Shown here in pieces: positions 45,910 through 56,957 of a stretch of DNA of 64,000 bases (positions are counted from its first letter, which is position 1; each line of letters begins with the position of its first letter). Both the position numbers and the translations under genes were made by a program. Under the pieces are notes generated by a model. That model saw nothing but the letters and a program-made list of their open reading frames with translations. It was not told the DNA's origin and did no database searches. The stretch comes from Halalkalibacter urbisdiaboli (GTDB taxonomy: Bacteria; Bacillota; Bacilli; Bacillales; Bacillaceae_D): the NCBI RefSeq assembly GCF_002156385.1, contig NZ_MVJM01000001.1, forward strand, positions 574,851 to 638,850, read 5' to 3'.

Positions 45910-46848
45910 ATGTTTAAAGAATTGTTTTCATTATTTGTTGTGTTTATAGCCCTTTTCTTATTTGGTATGGTCGTTATGAGAGTAGGGCTTTTAGAGCTAG
46001 GACAAAAAAAAATGAAGGAGAAGCTTTACAAATTAACAAGTTCACCTTGGAAAGGTCTTCTTGTCGGTGCTCTAGCAACGGCACTTTTGCAAAGCAGCTC
46101 CGCAATTATGGTTATGACTGTAGGCCTTGTTGCTGCAGGCTACTTAAGTTTCAGACAGTCTATTGGAATTATATTAGGGACAAACATTGGAACTACGGTA
46201 ACAACTGAACTAATTGCATTCGATTTGTCAACTTTTATCTTTCCAATGTTAGCCATTGGACTTATCATGCTCCTTCTACCAACAGTAGTCTGTTATTGTA
46301 TCGGATGTATTTCTTTTGGGCTAGCATGCATTTTTATTGCGATGGATGGTTTAGAAACACTCGCTTACCCACTTGCATCGTTACCGACGATTCATTCTTT
46401 TTTCGAGCTTACAAATAACAATGAACTCCTTGGATTAGGAATCGGGACAATATTAACTGCCATCATCCAATCAAGCACTGCAACGACAGCTATTGCGATG
46501 GGGTTTATGAATGATCATGTGTTAGAACTTTCTGCTGGAATCGCGATTATGCTTGGAGCGAATATTGGTACTTGCATTACAGCATATTTAGCAAGTATTG
46601 GCTCTGGAGCAGCCTCGAAGCTTGTCGCCTTTGCACACGGTTGGTTAAATTTACTTGGAGCAGTCTTGTTCTTACCGCTTATCCAATGGCTAAGTGCCGT
46701 AGCGATCTCGTTAACACCGATACCTATGATGCAACTGGCACATGCAAGCATGATATTTAACATTACTTGTTCACTACTCATGCTTCCGTTCGTTTCCCAC
46801 TTTGAGCGGTTTGTTAAATGGATTCACACAACAAGTCCAGCTAAGTAA
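45910..46848 (+). CDS. yqeW: Na/Pi-cotransporter family protein (YqeW-like)
   Basis: 312 residues from the ATG at 45910 (GAGGTGG, 6-nt spacing). It has two inverted repeats of the Na/Pi symporter family, with the QSSSA and QSST signatures: ALLQSSSAIMVMTVGLVAAG with GTNIGTTVTTELIA, and AIIQSSTATTAIAMGF with GANIGTCITAYLA. It probably carries phosphate or an organic anion with sodium. There is no PhoU-like tail. It is convergent with the EmrE-type gene and shares a terminator hairpin. Confidence 0.88.
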   Translation: MFKELFSLFVVFIALFLFGMVVMRVGLLELGQKKMKEKLYKLTSSPWKGLLVGALATALLQSSSAIMVMTVGLVAAGYLSFRQSIGIILGTNIGTTVTTELIAFDLSTFIFPMLAIGLIMLLLPTVVCYCIGCISFGLACIFIAMDGLETLAYPLASLPTIHSFFELTNNNELLGLGIGTILTAIIQSSTATTAIAMGFMNDHVLELSAGIAIMLGANIGTCITAYLASIGSGAASKLVAFAHGWLNLLGAVLFLPLIQWLSAVAISLTPIPMMQLAHASMIFNITCSLLMLPFVSHFERFVKWIHTTSPAK

Positions 46849-46863
46849 TTAGCTGGACTTGTT
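46830..46863. terminator. Bidirectional hairpin made of both stop regions
   Basis: A 15-bp perfect stem (46830-46844 with 46849-46863) and a GTAA loop. The two convergent genes abut at 46848/46849. The yqeW TAA spans the junction into the loop and the opposite TAA begins the right arm, so the terminator stem lies wholly within the two genes. No clear T-tract follows. Confidence 0.65.
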
Positions 46864-47841
46864 AATGAAACGATTTTGTTTTAACGCGATTGAAGAACTT
46901 GACCTTTTCTTTCGCGAAAGAAAACTATGGATAACCATTCCAATCACAATGCACACTAGTCCGAATATTGACCAGGAAGATGGTAATGACCCTGATAGTA
47001 AAACGAGTTCCCCTAGTAATGCAAACATCACTGCACCGGACTGAGTTGCTTCAACAGCTGCTAGCTTCTGCGGTGATTCTCTAACCATATCTGTTGCCCA
47101 AAAAAACAAAACGGTAGCAATGACACCTGAAAATAATGCTACTAAAAAGGATTGGAGAACTTGGGTAGGACTAGGTATACCTGAAAAGACCAAGCCAAAT
47201 GCTGCAATAACAAACCAAAAAGGCAAACTCGCTAAGGTCATTCCGAGTACACGTTGGAATGTATCGATTTTCCCTCCGTACATTACGAGCATTTTGCGAT
47301 TCCCTAGTGGGTATGCAAATGCCGCAATAATAATTGGCACAACACTGATTATAATCATCATTAGACTAATATTGTCACTTTGCTGAAATTGAATTACCGC
47401 AACTCCACTTAAGATAATAAGAGAAGGCCAAAGAGACCTTAAAGGAATCGTTTGTCTTTGTTTAATTGTTCCACTGTCCGTCTTAAGATACTCGAAAAAA
47501 AATGGTGTCAACAATAATCCAGCTACAATGGTGATTTGCCACGTACCAGCCACAAGCCAGCCTGGTCCAAATGATGCTACAAATGTAATTGGAGCATAAA
47601 ATAAGACAAACCCAACAAAGCTCCACTTCACCCAATAACGTGGATTCTCTTTCATATGGATATATAACGTAAATACCCCTCTACGCATCCATACAATAAA
47701 AAATAGTAATGGTACCATAAAAATAAAACGCAACGATGAACTCCAGTACCAGCTTCCACCTTCAAGTTCCATTGACCGATTTAGAATAAAGGTAAAGGAA
47801 AAAAACATTGAGGCGATAATCCCAATTAATATTGCCTTCAT
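46849..47841 (-). CDS. EmrE-like multidrug efflux transporter (DMT superfamily)
   Basis: 330 residues with ten predicted helices. It begins AILIGIIASMFFSFTFILNRSMELEGGSWYWSSSLRFIFMVPLLF, the signature region of the long multidrug resistance efflux family (DMT superfamily, EmrE type), and ends with a short basic tail. The substrate is unknown. It stands alone between yqeW (convergent) and deoC (upstream, same strand, 36 nt away), so it may be cotranscribed with deoC. Confidence 0.75.
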   Translation of the reverse strand: MKAILIGIIASMFFSFTFILNRSMELEGGSWYWSSSLRFIFMVPLLFFIVWMRRGVFTLYIHMKENPRYWVKWSFVGFVLFYAPITFVASFGPGWLVAGTWQITIVAGLLLTPFFFEYLKTDSGTIKQRQTIPLRSLWPSLIILSGVAVIQFQQSDNISLMMIIISVVPIIIAAFAYPLGNRKMLVMYGGKIDTFQRVLGMTLASLPFWFVIAAFGLVFSGIPSPTQVLQSFLVALFSGVIATVLFFWATDMVRESPQKLAAVEATQSGAVMFALLGELVLLSGSLPSSWSIFGLVCIVIGMVIHSFLSRKKRSSSSIALKQNRFINKSS

Positions 47842-47877
47842 TTTAAAGGACCTTCTTTCTTAAATAAAACATCCTAA

Positions 47878-48561
47878 TCAATACTCTGTATTTGATTGTT
47901 CTCCTTTTACGATCGAAACACCTGCACTTGCACCAATTCGTGTAGCTCCTGCTTCAATCATTTCTTTTGCTCCCTTTAAGTCCCGAACTCCTCCTGATGC
48001 TTTCACACCCAATTCTGGCCCTACTACTTTTCTCATTAACCTAATATCCTCTACCGTTGCCCCACCTGTTGAGAAGCCTGTTGACGTTTTTACAAAATCA
48101 GCACCGGCTTTTACAGCCAATTCACAAGCATGTTTCTTTTCATTATCTGTTAAAAGACTTGTTTCAATGATGACCTTCGTTAAAGCCTTCCCTTTTGCGG
48201 CCTCCACAACCGCACGAATATCTTGTTCTACTAACTCAAAATTTTGGTCCTTTAAAGCCCCGATATTAATAACCATATCAACTTCAGTTGCCCCTTCATC
48301 AATAGCATGCTTTGTTTCGAACGCCTTTACTTCTGAGGATGAGGCACCTAGCGGAAAGCCGATAACAGTACAAACTTTAACAGCTTCCTGGTCGCTTAAC
48401 AGTTCCGCTGCTAGCTTCACCCAGGTTGGATTAACACAAACTGAAGCAAATTGATATTCCTTCGCTTCTTTACATAATGTTATAATTTGCTCCTTTGTTG
48501 TTTCAGGTTTTAATGCTGTATGATCAATATATGATGCAATAGCTTGGTTCAATTCCAACAT
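47878..48561 (-). CDS. deoC: Deoxyribose-phosphate aldolase DeoC
   Basis: 227 residues with the class I aldolase features: [11 protein letters not shown] at the start, [31 protein letters not shown], and the Schiff-base lysine in [15 protein letters not shown] near residue 155. It splits deoxyribose 5-phosphate to acetaldehyde and glyceraldehyde 3-phosphate in nucleoside breakdown. The RBS AGAAGG is 6 nt upstream. No deoR, nupC or pdp gene is adjacent. Confidence 0.95.
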   Translation of the reverse strand: MLELNQAIASYIDHTALKPETTKEQIITLCKEAKEYQFASVCVNPTWVKLAAELLSDQEAVKVCTVIGFPLGASSSEVKAFETKHAIDEGATEVDMVINIGALKDQNFELVEQDIRAVVEAAKGKALTKVIIETSLLTDNEKKHACELAVKAGADFVKTSTGFSTGGATVEDIRLMRKVVGPELGVKASGGVRDLKGAKEMIEAGATRIGASAGVSIVKGEQSNTEY

Positions 48562-48675
48562 CCCTTTCCTTCTGTAAGTTAGTATACATATTTTACAATT
48601 TATTATTTACAAAGAAAAGCAACATTCAAATCTTTTCTTTGTAACATATGAAAAGTAATATTCGCTAAAAAAATA

Positions 48676-48707
48676 GGGTCTGATTCGTTTTAGTGCGATT
48701 CAGACCC
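48676..48707 (-). terminator. Terminator of the dnaK operon after mtaB
   Basis: A stem of GGGTCTGA with TCAGACCC plus three more pairs after one mismatch, and an 8-nt loop, followed on the minus strand by a T-tract (ATTTTTTTAG). It starts 7 nt after the mtaB stop. Confidence 0.85.
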
Positions 48708-48713
48708 TTCCAC

Positions 48714-50063
48714 TTATCCAAGAATAGTTTCCTTCTGTTCGACATCTTCTAACACTCGAACAAATTCACCTTCATTATAAGGATAACCAGCTTTTATAAT
48801 TTTTACTTTGATAAGCTTGCCGACCATCTCTTCAGATGCAGGGACCTTTACTTTTAAATAATTGTCTGTGTATCCGATATATAAACCGTTTTTTGGCTGC
48901 TCTTTATCCTTTTCCTCAGGAATCATTTCAAGAACTTCACCTTCAAAGTTAGATGCATATTCCTTTGCTAATTGATTCGAGAGCTCAATTAATCGATGGA
49001 CACGTTCGTTTTTCACCTCTTCTGCAACTTGGTCATCCATTCGTGCAGCTGGTGTACCTGTTCGTTTCGAGTATGGAAAAACATGTAGTTCACTAAACTT
49101 ATGCTTTGCGATAAAGTCATAGGTCTCTTGAAACTCATCTGCAGTTTCGCCAGGAAAACCGACAATTACGTCAGATGTCACAGCTAACCCAGGCAACGCT
49201 TCCTTTAGACGTTCAAGTCTATCTGCAAAAAATTCCATCGTATATTTTCGTCGCATCCGCTTCAAAACAGAATTTGAACCTGATTGAATCGGAATATGAA
49301 GATGACGAACAACCTTTTCTGATTTATTAATTACACTTATAACTTCGTCCGTTAATTGACTAGCCTCAATGGAAGAAATACGTATACGCTTTAATCCTTT
49401 AACATTTTCTAAATCCTGCAACAGACGAGCTAAACTGTATTCTTTTAAATCTTCACCATAACCACCAGTATGAATACCTGTTAAAACAATTTCTTTATAC
49501 CCTGCTTCGACTAATTGATTTGCTTGTTTCAAAACCTCTTGCGGATCACGTGAACGCATTAATCCACGTGCCCACGGAATAATACAAAACGTACAAAAAT
49601 TATTACAACCCTCTTGTATTTTTAACGAAGCCCGTGTTCGATCTGTAAAAGCTGGAACATCAAGTTCTTCATAGATACGCGACTTCATGATGTTTCCGAC
49701 ACCATTAATCGGTTCACGCTCACGCTTAAATTGCTCAATATACATGAGCATTTTCGAACGATCTTGTGTACCCACAACAATGTCTACACCTGGAATAGCC
49801 ATAACCTCCGCAGGGGACGTTTGCGCATAACATCCGGTTACGCAGATAACAGCATCTGGATTTTTTCTAATCGCTCTTCTGATAACTTGTCTGCTTTTTT
49901 TATCGCCTGTATTTGTCACCGTACATGTATTGATTACATACACATCAGATGTTGCTTCAAATTCAACCTTCTCATACCCTTCCTGTTTGAAGAGCTGCCA
50001 GATGGCTTCCGTTTCATAATGATTAACTTTACAACCTAATGTTTGAAATGCTACTGTTGGCAT
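48714..50063 (-). CDS. mtaB: tRNA t6A37 methylthiotransferase MtaB
   Basis: 449 residues from the ATG at 50063. The N-terminal UPF0004 domain has cysteines in TLGCKVNHYE, NTCTVTN and VTGCYAQ; the radical-SAM site is CNNFCTFC near residue 155; a C-terminal TRAM domain follows. It converts t6A37 to ms2t6A37 in ANN-decoding tRNAs. It is the last gene of the hrcA operon, its start 3 nt beyond the rsmE stop; this is the yqeV position of B. subtilis. Confidence 0.95.
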   Translation of the reverse strand: MPTVAFQTLGCKVNHYETEAIWQLFKQEGYEKVEFEATSDVYVINTCTVTNTGDKKSRQVIRRAIRKNPDAVICVTGCYAQTSPAEVMAIPGVDIVVGTQDRSKMLMYIEQFKREREPINGVGNIMKSRIYEELDVPAFTDRTRASLKIQEGCNNFCTFCIIPWARGLMRSRDPQEVLKQANQLVEAGYKEIVLTGIHTGGYGEDLKEYSLARLLQDLENVKGLKRIRISSIEASQLTDEVISVINKSEKVVRHLHIPIQSGSNSVLKRMRRKYTMEFFADRLERLKEALPGLAVTSDVIVGFPGETADEFQETYDFIAKHKFSELHVFPYSKRTGTPAARMDDQVAEEVKNERVHRLIELSNQLAKEYASNFEGEVLEMIPEEKDKEQPKNGLYIGYTDNYLKVKVPASEEMVGKLIKVKIIKAGYPYNEGEFVRVLEDVEQKETILG

Positions 50064-50068
50064 CTTCT

Positions 50069-50821
50069 TCACCCCATTAATTCGAAATGATACGAAACAG
50101 TCGATAGTACGTATAACGATGCTGTTTCTGTTCGTAAAATTCTCGGTCCAAACCCCGCTAATTTGGCTCCGGCTTCTTCTAGCTGCTCAATTTCTTGCTC
50201 TGTCAAACCACCCTCCGGACCGATTACGATAAGGAGAGAATCACCCACTTTAAGATTACGTAAGCATTGTACAAGCTGAGAACGTTCCCCAGATTTCCCC
50301 GATTCCTCATAAGCTACGAGACAGCTCGAAAAAGAAGAAACCTGCTCTACTAAGCTAGAAAACGTCATCGCTGGTTGAATCGTTGGGATTCGTTCTCTAT
50401 AAGATTGCTCCGCTGCTTCCTTCGCAATTTTTTCGAGCCTTTCTATTTTCTTTCTCGCTTTTTTCTCTTCCCATTTTACAACTGAACGAGAAGCGGAAAA
50501 TGGAACAAACGACGTTGCGCCAAGCTCTGTTCCTTTTTGAATGATAAAATCAAGCTTGTCCCCTTTCGGTAAGCCTTGTGCAATGGTAACAGAAATCGGA
50601 AGCTCTGTATGAGGATGAAGAATTTCTACAATTTTTGCCGTTACCTGTTCTTCTCCTAGTAATTGTAAGGTGCACCGAACTGTTTTGGAATTGTTATCAC
50701 TACAAATGATTTCATCGCCCTCTTTCATTCGCATCACTCGAACGATGTGCTTAACATCATCACCTGTTATCGTAACTGTATCCTCTGTCATTGCTTCAGG
50801 CTCAACAAAATAACGTTGCAT
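50069..50821 (-). CDS. rsmE: 16S rRNA m3U1498 methyltransferase RsmE
   Basis: 250 residues from the ATG at 50821 (GAGGA, 8-nt spacing). It has an N-terminal PUA-like domain (QRYFVEPEA ... DDVKHIVRVMRMKEGDEIICSD) and a C-terminal SPOUT knot with LLIVIGPEGGLTEQEIEQLEEAGA and LGPRILRTETASLYVLSTVSY-type sequence (GFGPRILRTETAS). It methylates U1498 of 16S rRNA. It is in the heat-shock operon between prmA and mtaB. Confidence 0.95.
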   Translation of the reverse strand: MQRYFVEPEAMTEDTVTITGDDVKHIVRVMRMKEGDEIICSDNNSKTVRCTLQLLGEEQVTAKIVEILHPHTELPISVTIAQGLPKGDKLDFIIQKGTELGATSFVPFSASRSVVKWEEKKARKKIERLEKIAKEAAEQSYRERIPTIQPAMTFSSLVEQVSSFSSCLVAYEESGKSGERSQLVQCLRNLKVGDSLLIVIGPEGGLTEQEIEQLEEAGAKLAGFGPRILRTETASLYVLSTVSYHFELMG

Positions 50822-50841
50822 CTGTATCGTCCTCACTCTTC

Positions 50842-51774
50842 TTATTTAGTCGCAATAATAGCTACCCAATCCTCCAGCTCGATGACTTCTTTAATGGAAA
50901 AACCACCTTGGATAAGGGCGTCTTGGACATCCTGCTTTTTTCGTTTAATAATACCTGATGTGATATATGTCCCCCCAGGTTTAAGAACCGCTGCCGCATC
51001 TTGGACAAAACGAACAATAATTTCTGCTAAAATGTTTGCAACGACAACATCATATTGCCCTGCTATTTGCTCAAGTAAATTATTTTGCTCAACCGATACA
51101 ACATCGTCTACTTGATTTAACATAACATTCATTCTCGCACTTTTTACAGCGATATCGTCAAGGTCTAGCCCAAGAACAGTTTTCGCCCCTAACTTTGCCG
51201 CAGCGATACTTAATACGCCTGAACCAGTCCCAACATCAATGACCTGTTCTCCACCTTTTAGCACCTTCTCGAGTGACTGTATACAAAGGATCGTCGTTGG
51301 ATGCGTTCCTGTCCCAAACGCCATTCCAGGATCTAATTCAATCGTTGTCTCGCCCTTCTCAGGTTGATATTCTTCCCATGTTGGCACAATCGTCAATGAA
51401 TTTGAAACCTTTACTGGCTTATAGTATTTTTTCCATGCTGTTGCCCAATCTTCCTCATGAACCTCTACTAGCTGGACTTTGTTATGTCCAAGATCAATAT
51501 CATGTGTGACCAAAGTATTTATTGCTAATTTAATCTCTTCAATCGTCCTATCAAGAGAGTGATTAACAGGAAAATAGGCTTTAATCATGACTCCCTCTTC
51601 AGGGTAATCATCAGGAGAGAGTTGATAGATTTCACCATAATGAACGCCCCATTCCTTCACAAGGTCTGTCGGGTCTTCAATAACAACCCCACTTGCACCA
51701 GCCTCATGCAAAATGTGACAAACTGGCTCAACAGCTTCTTGCGTCGTGTGAATACTAAACTCGGACCACTTCAT
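50842..51774 (-). CDS. prmA: Ribosomal protein L11 methyltransferase PrmA
   Basis: 310 residues. An N-terminal substrate-recognition domain is followed by the Rossmann methyltransferase with [38 protein letters not shown] and [10 protein letters not shown]. It trimethylates lysines of L11. The RBS GGAGATGGAG is near the ATG. A long inverted repeat (51809-51824 with 51882-51897) separates it from dnaJ. Confidence 0.95.
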   Translation of the reverse strand: MKWSEFSIHTTQEAVEPVCHILHEAGASGVVIEDPTDLVKEWGVHYGEIYQLSPDDYPEEGVMIKAYFPVNHSLDRTIEEIKLAINTLVTHDIDLGHNKVQLVEVHEEDWATAWKKYYKPVKVSNSLTIVPTWEEYQPEKGETTIELDPGMAFGTGTHPTTILCIQSLEKVLKGGEQVIDVGTGSGVLSIAAAKLGAKTVLGLDLDDIAVKSARMNVMLNQVDDVVSVEQNNLLEQIAGQYDVVVANILAEIIVRFVQDAAAVLKPGGTYITSGIIKRKKQDVQDALIQGGFSIKEVIELEDWVAIIATK

Positions 51775-51808
51775 TATCTCTCCATCTCCTTTTGACAGTT
51801 AAAAAAGG

Positions 51809-51897
51809 ATGACTTCAGTCAGATTAGTTACATAAAATCGATTTTCTACATTCTCCAAAACCAATTAATGCTTTCCAAGTTATCCGACTGAAGACAT
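51809..51897. other. Long-range inverted repeat between dnaJ and prmA
   Basis: 16-nt arms (51809-51824 and 51882-51897; core CTTCAGTC/GACTGAAG) with two mismatches and a 57-nt A/T-rich loop. It lies after the dnaJ stop inside the operon, so it may be an RNA processing or stabilising structure. Confidence 0.45.
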
Positions 51898-51967
51898 TTA
51901 CTTTTCTCTTAATATTTACTTTCCTACAAACTTAATATTAATAACTAATAATGCTTATATTGTATTG

Positions 51968-53080
51968 TTATCCTTTAAAAGCACGCTTTACCTTTGCAAA
52001 GAAACCGTCATTTTGCTCGTCCGGTTGCCCACCAGTCATTTGAGAAAACTCGCGAATTAATTCCTTTTCTTTATCCGTCAGATTTTTAGGCGTAACAACA
52101 CGAATCTTTACATGCTGGTCCCCTTGACCTCTGCCATGGACATTCGGAACACCTTTACCTCGTAATCGAAAATCAGTTCCCGTTTGCGTACCCGCAGGAA
52201 TTTTCAGCTTGATTTTTCCATTTAATGTTGGAACCTCAATTTCATCCCCTAACGCAACTTGAGCAAATGTTAATGGCATCTCACAATATACATCGTCACC
52301 ATCGCGTTCAAAAAATTCATGAGGCTTTACGTTGAACACAACATATAAGTCACCCGCAGGACCACCATTCACTCCTGCTTCACCTTGACCTGGCACTCTT
52401 AGTTGTTGCCCGTGATCGATACCAGCTGGTACGTTAACCTTAATTTTCTTACGCTTACGTACTTTTCCTTTTCCACCACATGTCGAGCATTTCTCTTTTA
52501 TAAATTTACCTGTTCCTTCACAATGCTGACACACACGACGATTTACAACACGACCAAAAGGTGTATTTTGCTCTATGTTGAGTTGACCAGAACCTCCACA
52601 ATGGGAACAAGTTTCTGGCTTTGTCCCAGGCTTAGCACCAGAACCCGTACATGTTTGACACGTTTCTTCCCTTGGAATTTCAATCTCCGTGTCTTTACCG
52701 AAAACAGCCTCTTTAAACTCAAGCGTCATTGTGTATTGAAGGTCGGCACCTTGTCGTGGGGCATTTGGATTTCTTCTACCAGCTCCACCTCCAAAGAACA
52801 TATCGAATATGTCTCCGAAGCCACCGAAATCTCTAGCACCACCACCACCAAATCCTTGATTTGGATCTGTATGACCAAATTGATCATAGCGTGATTTTTT
52901 TTGAGGGTCGCTTAATGTATCATACGCTTCCTTTACTTCTTTGAATTTCTCCTCAGCATCCGCGGCTTTATTTACATCTGGATGATATTTCCGTGCAAGC
53001 TTCCTGTAGGCTTTTTTCACTTCATCAACCGATGCATTTTTATCAACACCAAGGACTTCATAGTAATCTCGTTTACTCAT
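51968..53080 (-). CDS. dnaJ: Chaperone DnaJ
   Basis: 370 residues from the ATG at 53080. The J domain carries the HPD motif (KYHPDVNK), a Gly/Phe-rich linker follows ([23 protein letters not shown]), and there are four CxxCxGxG zinc repeats ([34 protein letters not shown]). It is the co-chaperone that delivers substrates to DnaK and stimulates its ATPase. It follows dnaK after a terminator-like hairpin, which probably lowers its expression relative to dnaK. Confidence 0.97.
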   Translation of the reverse strand: MSKRDYYEVLGVDKNASVDEVKKAYRKLARKYHPDVNKAADAEEKFKEVKEAYDTLSDPQKKSRYDQFGHTDPNQGFGGGGARDFGGFGDIFDMFFGGGAGRRNPNAPRQGADLQYTMTLEFKEAVFGKDTEIEIPREETCQTCTGSGAKPGTKPETCSHCGGSGQLNIEQNTPFGRVVNRRVCQHCEGTGKFIKEKCSTCGGKGKVRKRKKIKVNVPAGIDHGQQLRVPGQGEAGVNGGPAGDLYVVFNVKPHEFFERDGDDVYCEMPLTFAQVALGDEIEVPTLNGKIKLKIPAGTQTGTDFRLRGKGVPNVHGRGQGDQHVKIRVVTPKNLTDKEKELIREFSQMTGGQPDEQNDGFFAKVKRAFKG

Positions 53081-53189
53081 GTCATCCACTCCCGATTCTA
53101 TTACATAACGTTCATCATACCATCTCTATTCAATATTACGCAAGATGAGGACATATTTTTCCACCATCCATTAACTTGACATATTCGTA

Positions 53190-53228
53190 GAAAAAGTCAA
53201 AGCCATTTGATTTGACTTTGACTTTTTC
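53190..53228 (-). terminator. Hairpin between dnaK and dnaJ
   Basis: A 13-bp stem GAAAAAGTCAAAG with CTTTGACTTTTTC and a 13-nt loop, 48 nt after the dnaK stop. With a weak tail it could allow partial read-through into dnaJ. Confidence 0.65.
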
Positions 53229-53275
53229 GTACATTCCTTCGCATTAAATTGAATCATTCAATTTAGTATTTTTCT

Positions 53276-55123
<1,848 letters not shown>

Positions 55124-55164
55124 CTAAATATCTAGTTTATTCAATAACTTCTCTATCGAAAGGG

Positions 55165-55725
55165 TTAGGCGTTTACCTTCACCATTGAAGGTCTGAGCAC
55201 ACGATCCTTTAATTTATAACCCTTTTGCAACTCTTCAACAATTTGGTTTGATTCATACCCTTCTTCCTCAACCTGCATAACCGCTTGGTGTAAGTGAGGA
55301 TCAAATGACTGCCCAACTGTTTCAATTACTTCGACACCCTCATTTTTTAGAGTATCCTGTAATTGCCGATAAACCATTTCCATCCCTTTTAATAGAGATT
55401 TCGCTTCTTCCTGTTCAGGGTTAACGAGTAACGCTCGTTCGAAATTATCAATTACAGGTAGTAGTCCTTCGATAAAACTTTGTGCTCTATATTTTGCAGC
55501 CGCTTCTTTTTCTTCTCTTGAGCGACGACGGAAATTATCATAGTCAGCTTGCACACGAAGTAATCGGTTCGTTAAATCTGCAACTTCTTTTTCTAACGAA
55601 TTTTCTTCGCTCTCTTCTGATTGTCCTTCCTTGTTGGCATCAGCCTCTTCAACATCATTTGCACTTACTTCTTCAACTTCTTCCGTTACTTCCTCTTCGA
55701 TTGTTTGCGTTTCTTTCTCTGCCAA
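55165..55725 (-). CDS. grpE: Nucleotide exchange factor GrpE
   Basis: 186 residues from the TTG at 55725; the GTG three codons upstream overlaps the AGGAGGTGA RBS. It has an acidic disordered start, a long coiled coil ([39 protein letters not shown]) and the beta domain [55 protein letters not shown]. It exchanges ADP for ATP on DnaK. It lies between hrcA and dnaK. Confidence 0.96.
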   Translation of the reverse strand: MAEKETQTIEEEVTEEVEEVSANDVEEADANKEGQSEESEENSLEKEVADLTNRLLRVQADYDNFRRRSREEKEAAAKYRAQSFIEGLLPVIDNFERALLVNPEQEEAKSLLKGMEMVYRQLQDTLKNEGVEVIETVGQSFDPHLHQAVMQVEEEGYESNQIVEELQKGYKLKDRVLRPSMVKVNA

Positions 55726-55819
55726 CTTACTCACCTCCTACTAGATTTTCATTGCTTATGTATATGACAAAAAGCTGTTGAAGCTAATACTTCACAACTA
55801 ATTGTCAATATTACCATTT

Positions 55820-56851
55820 CTACCCTTGTTGATACAAGTTTGTTAGTAGCTTCGTTAAATCTTTTGATAAAGAATCGACGACACCGATCACACGACGGTA
55901 TTCCATTCGTGTAGGCCCTAAAATCCCAATTGTCCCCATATGTTTTCCACCAATTGAGTAGGTTGCGGTAATCATGCTACAGCTATCGAAGGCCTCGAGA
56001 TTATTTTCTTCGCCAATTCGCACTTGAACCCCATCATGTTGCGCACGAAGAATTTGATTCATTACACGGTCTTCTTCTAGCATATTTAAGAGCATTTTTA
56101 CTTTATCTATATCACGAAACTCTGGTTGACTCAGGAGATTTGTTTTTCCGCTATAGAAAACTTTCTCTGACTTTTCAACATTAAATGAACTTGATAACAC
56201 ATTTAATACATGCTCATAGTTATTGACATGTACTCTCATGACATCTGCAATTTCTTTTTTTAACTTGTGTCTAAGTTGGTACAGCGGCACTCCCATGAGC
56301 CTTTCATTTAATATGTTTACTGTTCGTTCTAAATCACCAGGCTCCATCGCTTCAGGGATATTGATAGTTTGATTCTCCACGTGTCCCGTATCAGTTACCA
56401 ATATTAGAATAGCGGAGTGCTTTGTTAATGGTATAATTTGAATTGAACGTAGTTTCGCCTCAAACATTTCGGGCCCAAGTACGATAGAAATATAGCTGGT
56501 CATATTCGATAGAATGCGTGCTGACTGTTGAATAACATGTTCAATTTCCTGCATTCGTTCCGTAAAAAGCGTACGGATATCTGCTTCTTCTTCGTCTGTT
56601 AAATGGTGCGGGATTAATAGGTGGTCTACATAATAGCGATACCCTTTTTGAGACGGGATACGTCCTGCTGAACTATGAGGCTTTTCAAGGAATCCCAACT
56701 CTTCTAAATCCGCCATATCATTGCGAATAGTCGCAGGACTAAATGTTATATCTTCACGCTTAGAGATACTACGTGAACCAACGGGCTCTGCAGAACGAAT
56801 ATAATCATCAACAATAGCATGTAAAATCGATAATTGTCTCTCTGTTAACAT
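55820..56851 (-). CDS. hrcA: Heat-shock repressor HrcA
   Basis: 343 residues. The N-terminal winged helix is LTERQLSILHAIVDDYIRSAEPVGSRSISKREDITFSPATIRNDMADLEELGFL, followed by a GAF-like dimer domain. It binds CIRCE and represses the operon until GroE is titrated by unfolded proteins. First gene of hrcA-grpE-dnaK-dnaJ-prmA-rsmE-mtaB; the CIRCE is 15 nt upstream, so it is autoregulated. Confidence 0.97.
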   Translation of the reverse strand: MLTERQLSILHAIVDDYIRSAEPVGSRSISKREDITFSPATIRNDMADLEELGFLEKPHSSAGRIPSQKGYRYYVDHLLIPHHLTDEEEADIRTLFTERMQEIEHVIQQSARILSNMTSYISIVLGPEMFEAKLRSIQIIPLTKHSAILILVTDTGHVENQTINIPEAMEPGDLERTVNILNERLMGVPLYQLRHKLKKEIADVMRVHVNNYEHVLNVLSSSFNVEKSEKVFYSGKTNLLSQPEFRDIDKVKMLLNMLEEDRVMNQILRAQHDGVQVRIGEENNLEAFDSCSMITATYSIGGKHMGTIGILGPTRMEYRRVIGVVDSLSKDLTKLLTNLYQQG

Positions 56852-56866
56852 CCCATATCACCCCTG

Positions 56867-56893
56867 TTAGCACTCAAGCAAAACGAGTGCTAA
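56867..56893. promoter_or_regulatory. CIRCE operator of the hrcA-dnaK operon
   Basis: TTAGCACTC-N9-GAGTGCTAA, a perfect match to the CIRCE consensus, between the predicted promoter and hrcA. It is the target of HrcA. No second CIRCE is seen before grpE, dnaK or dnaJ. Confidence 0.98.
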
Positions 56894-56903
56894 ATCTAAA
56901 GAT

Positions 56904-56932
56904 AAGTTATCAAAAAGGTCTCATTTTGTCAA
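56904..56932 (-). promoter_or_regulatory. sigmaA promoter of the hrcA operon
   Basis: On the minus strand TTGACA (complement of 56927-56932), a 17-nt spacer and TAACTT (complement of 56904-56909). It lies 11 nt upstream of the CIRCE, which would cover the start point. Confidence 0.65.
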
Positions 56933-56957
56933 TATCTATTGCTATCTTGTTGTATCT

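Noticed and set aside
52403..52894. 163-codon plus-strand frame inside dnaJ
   Set aside because: It mirrors the zinc-repeat coding of dnaJ on the other strand; no domain and no RBS.
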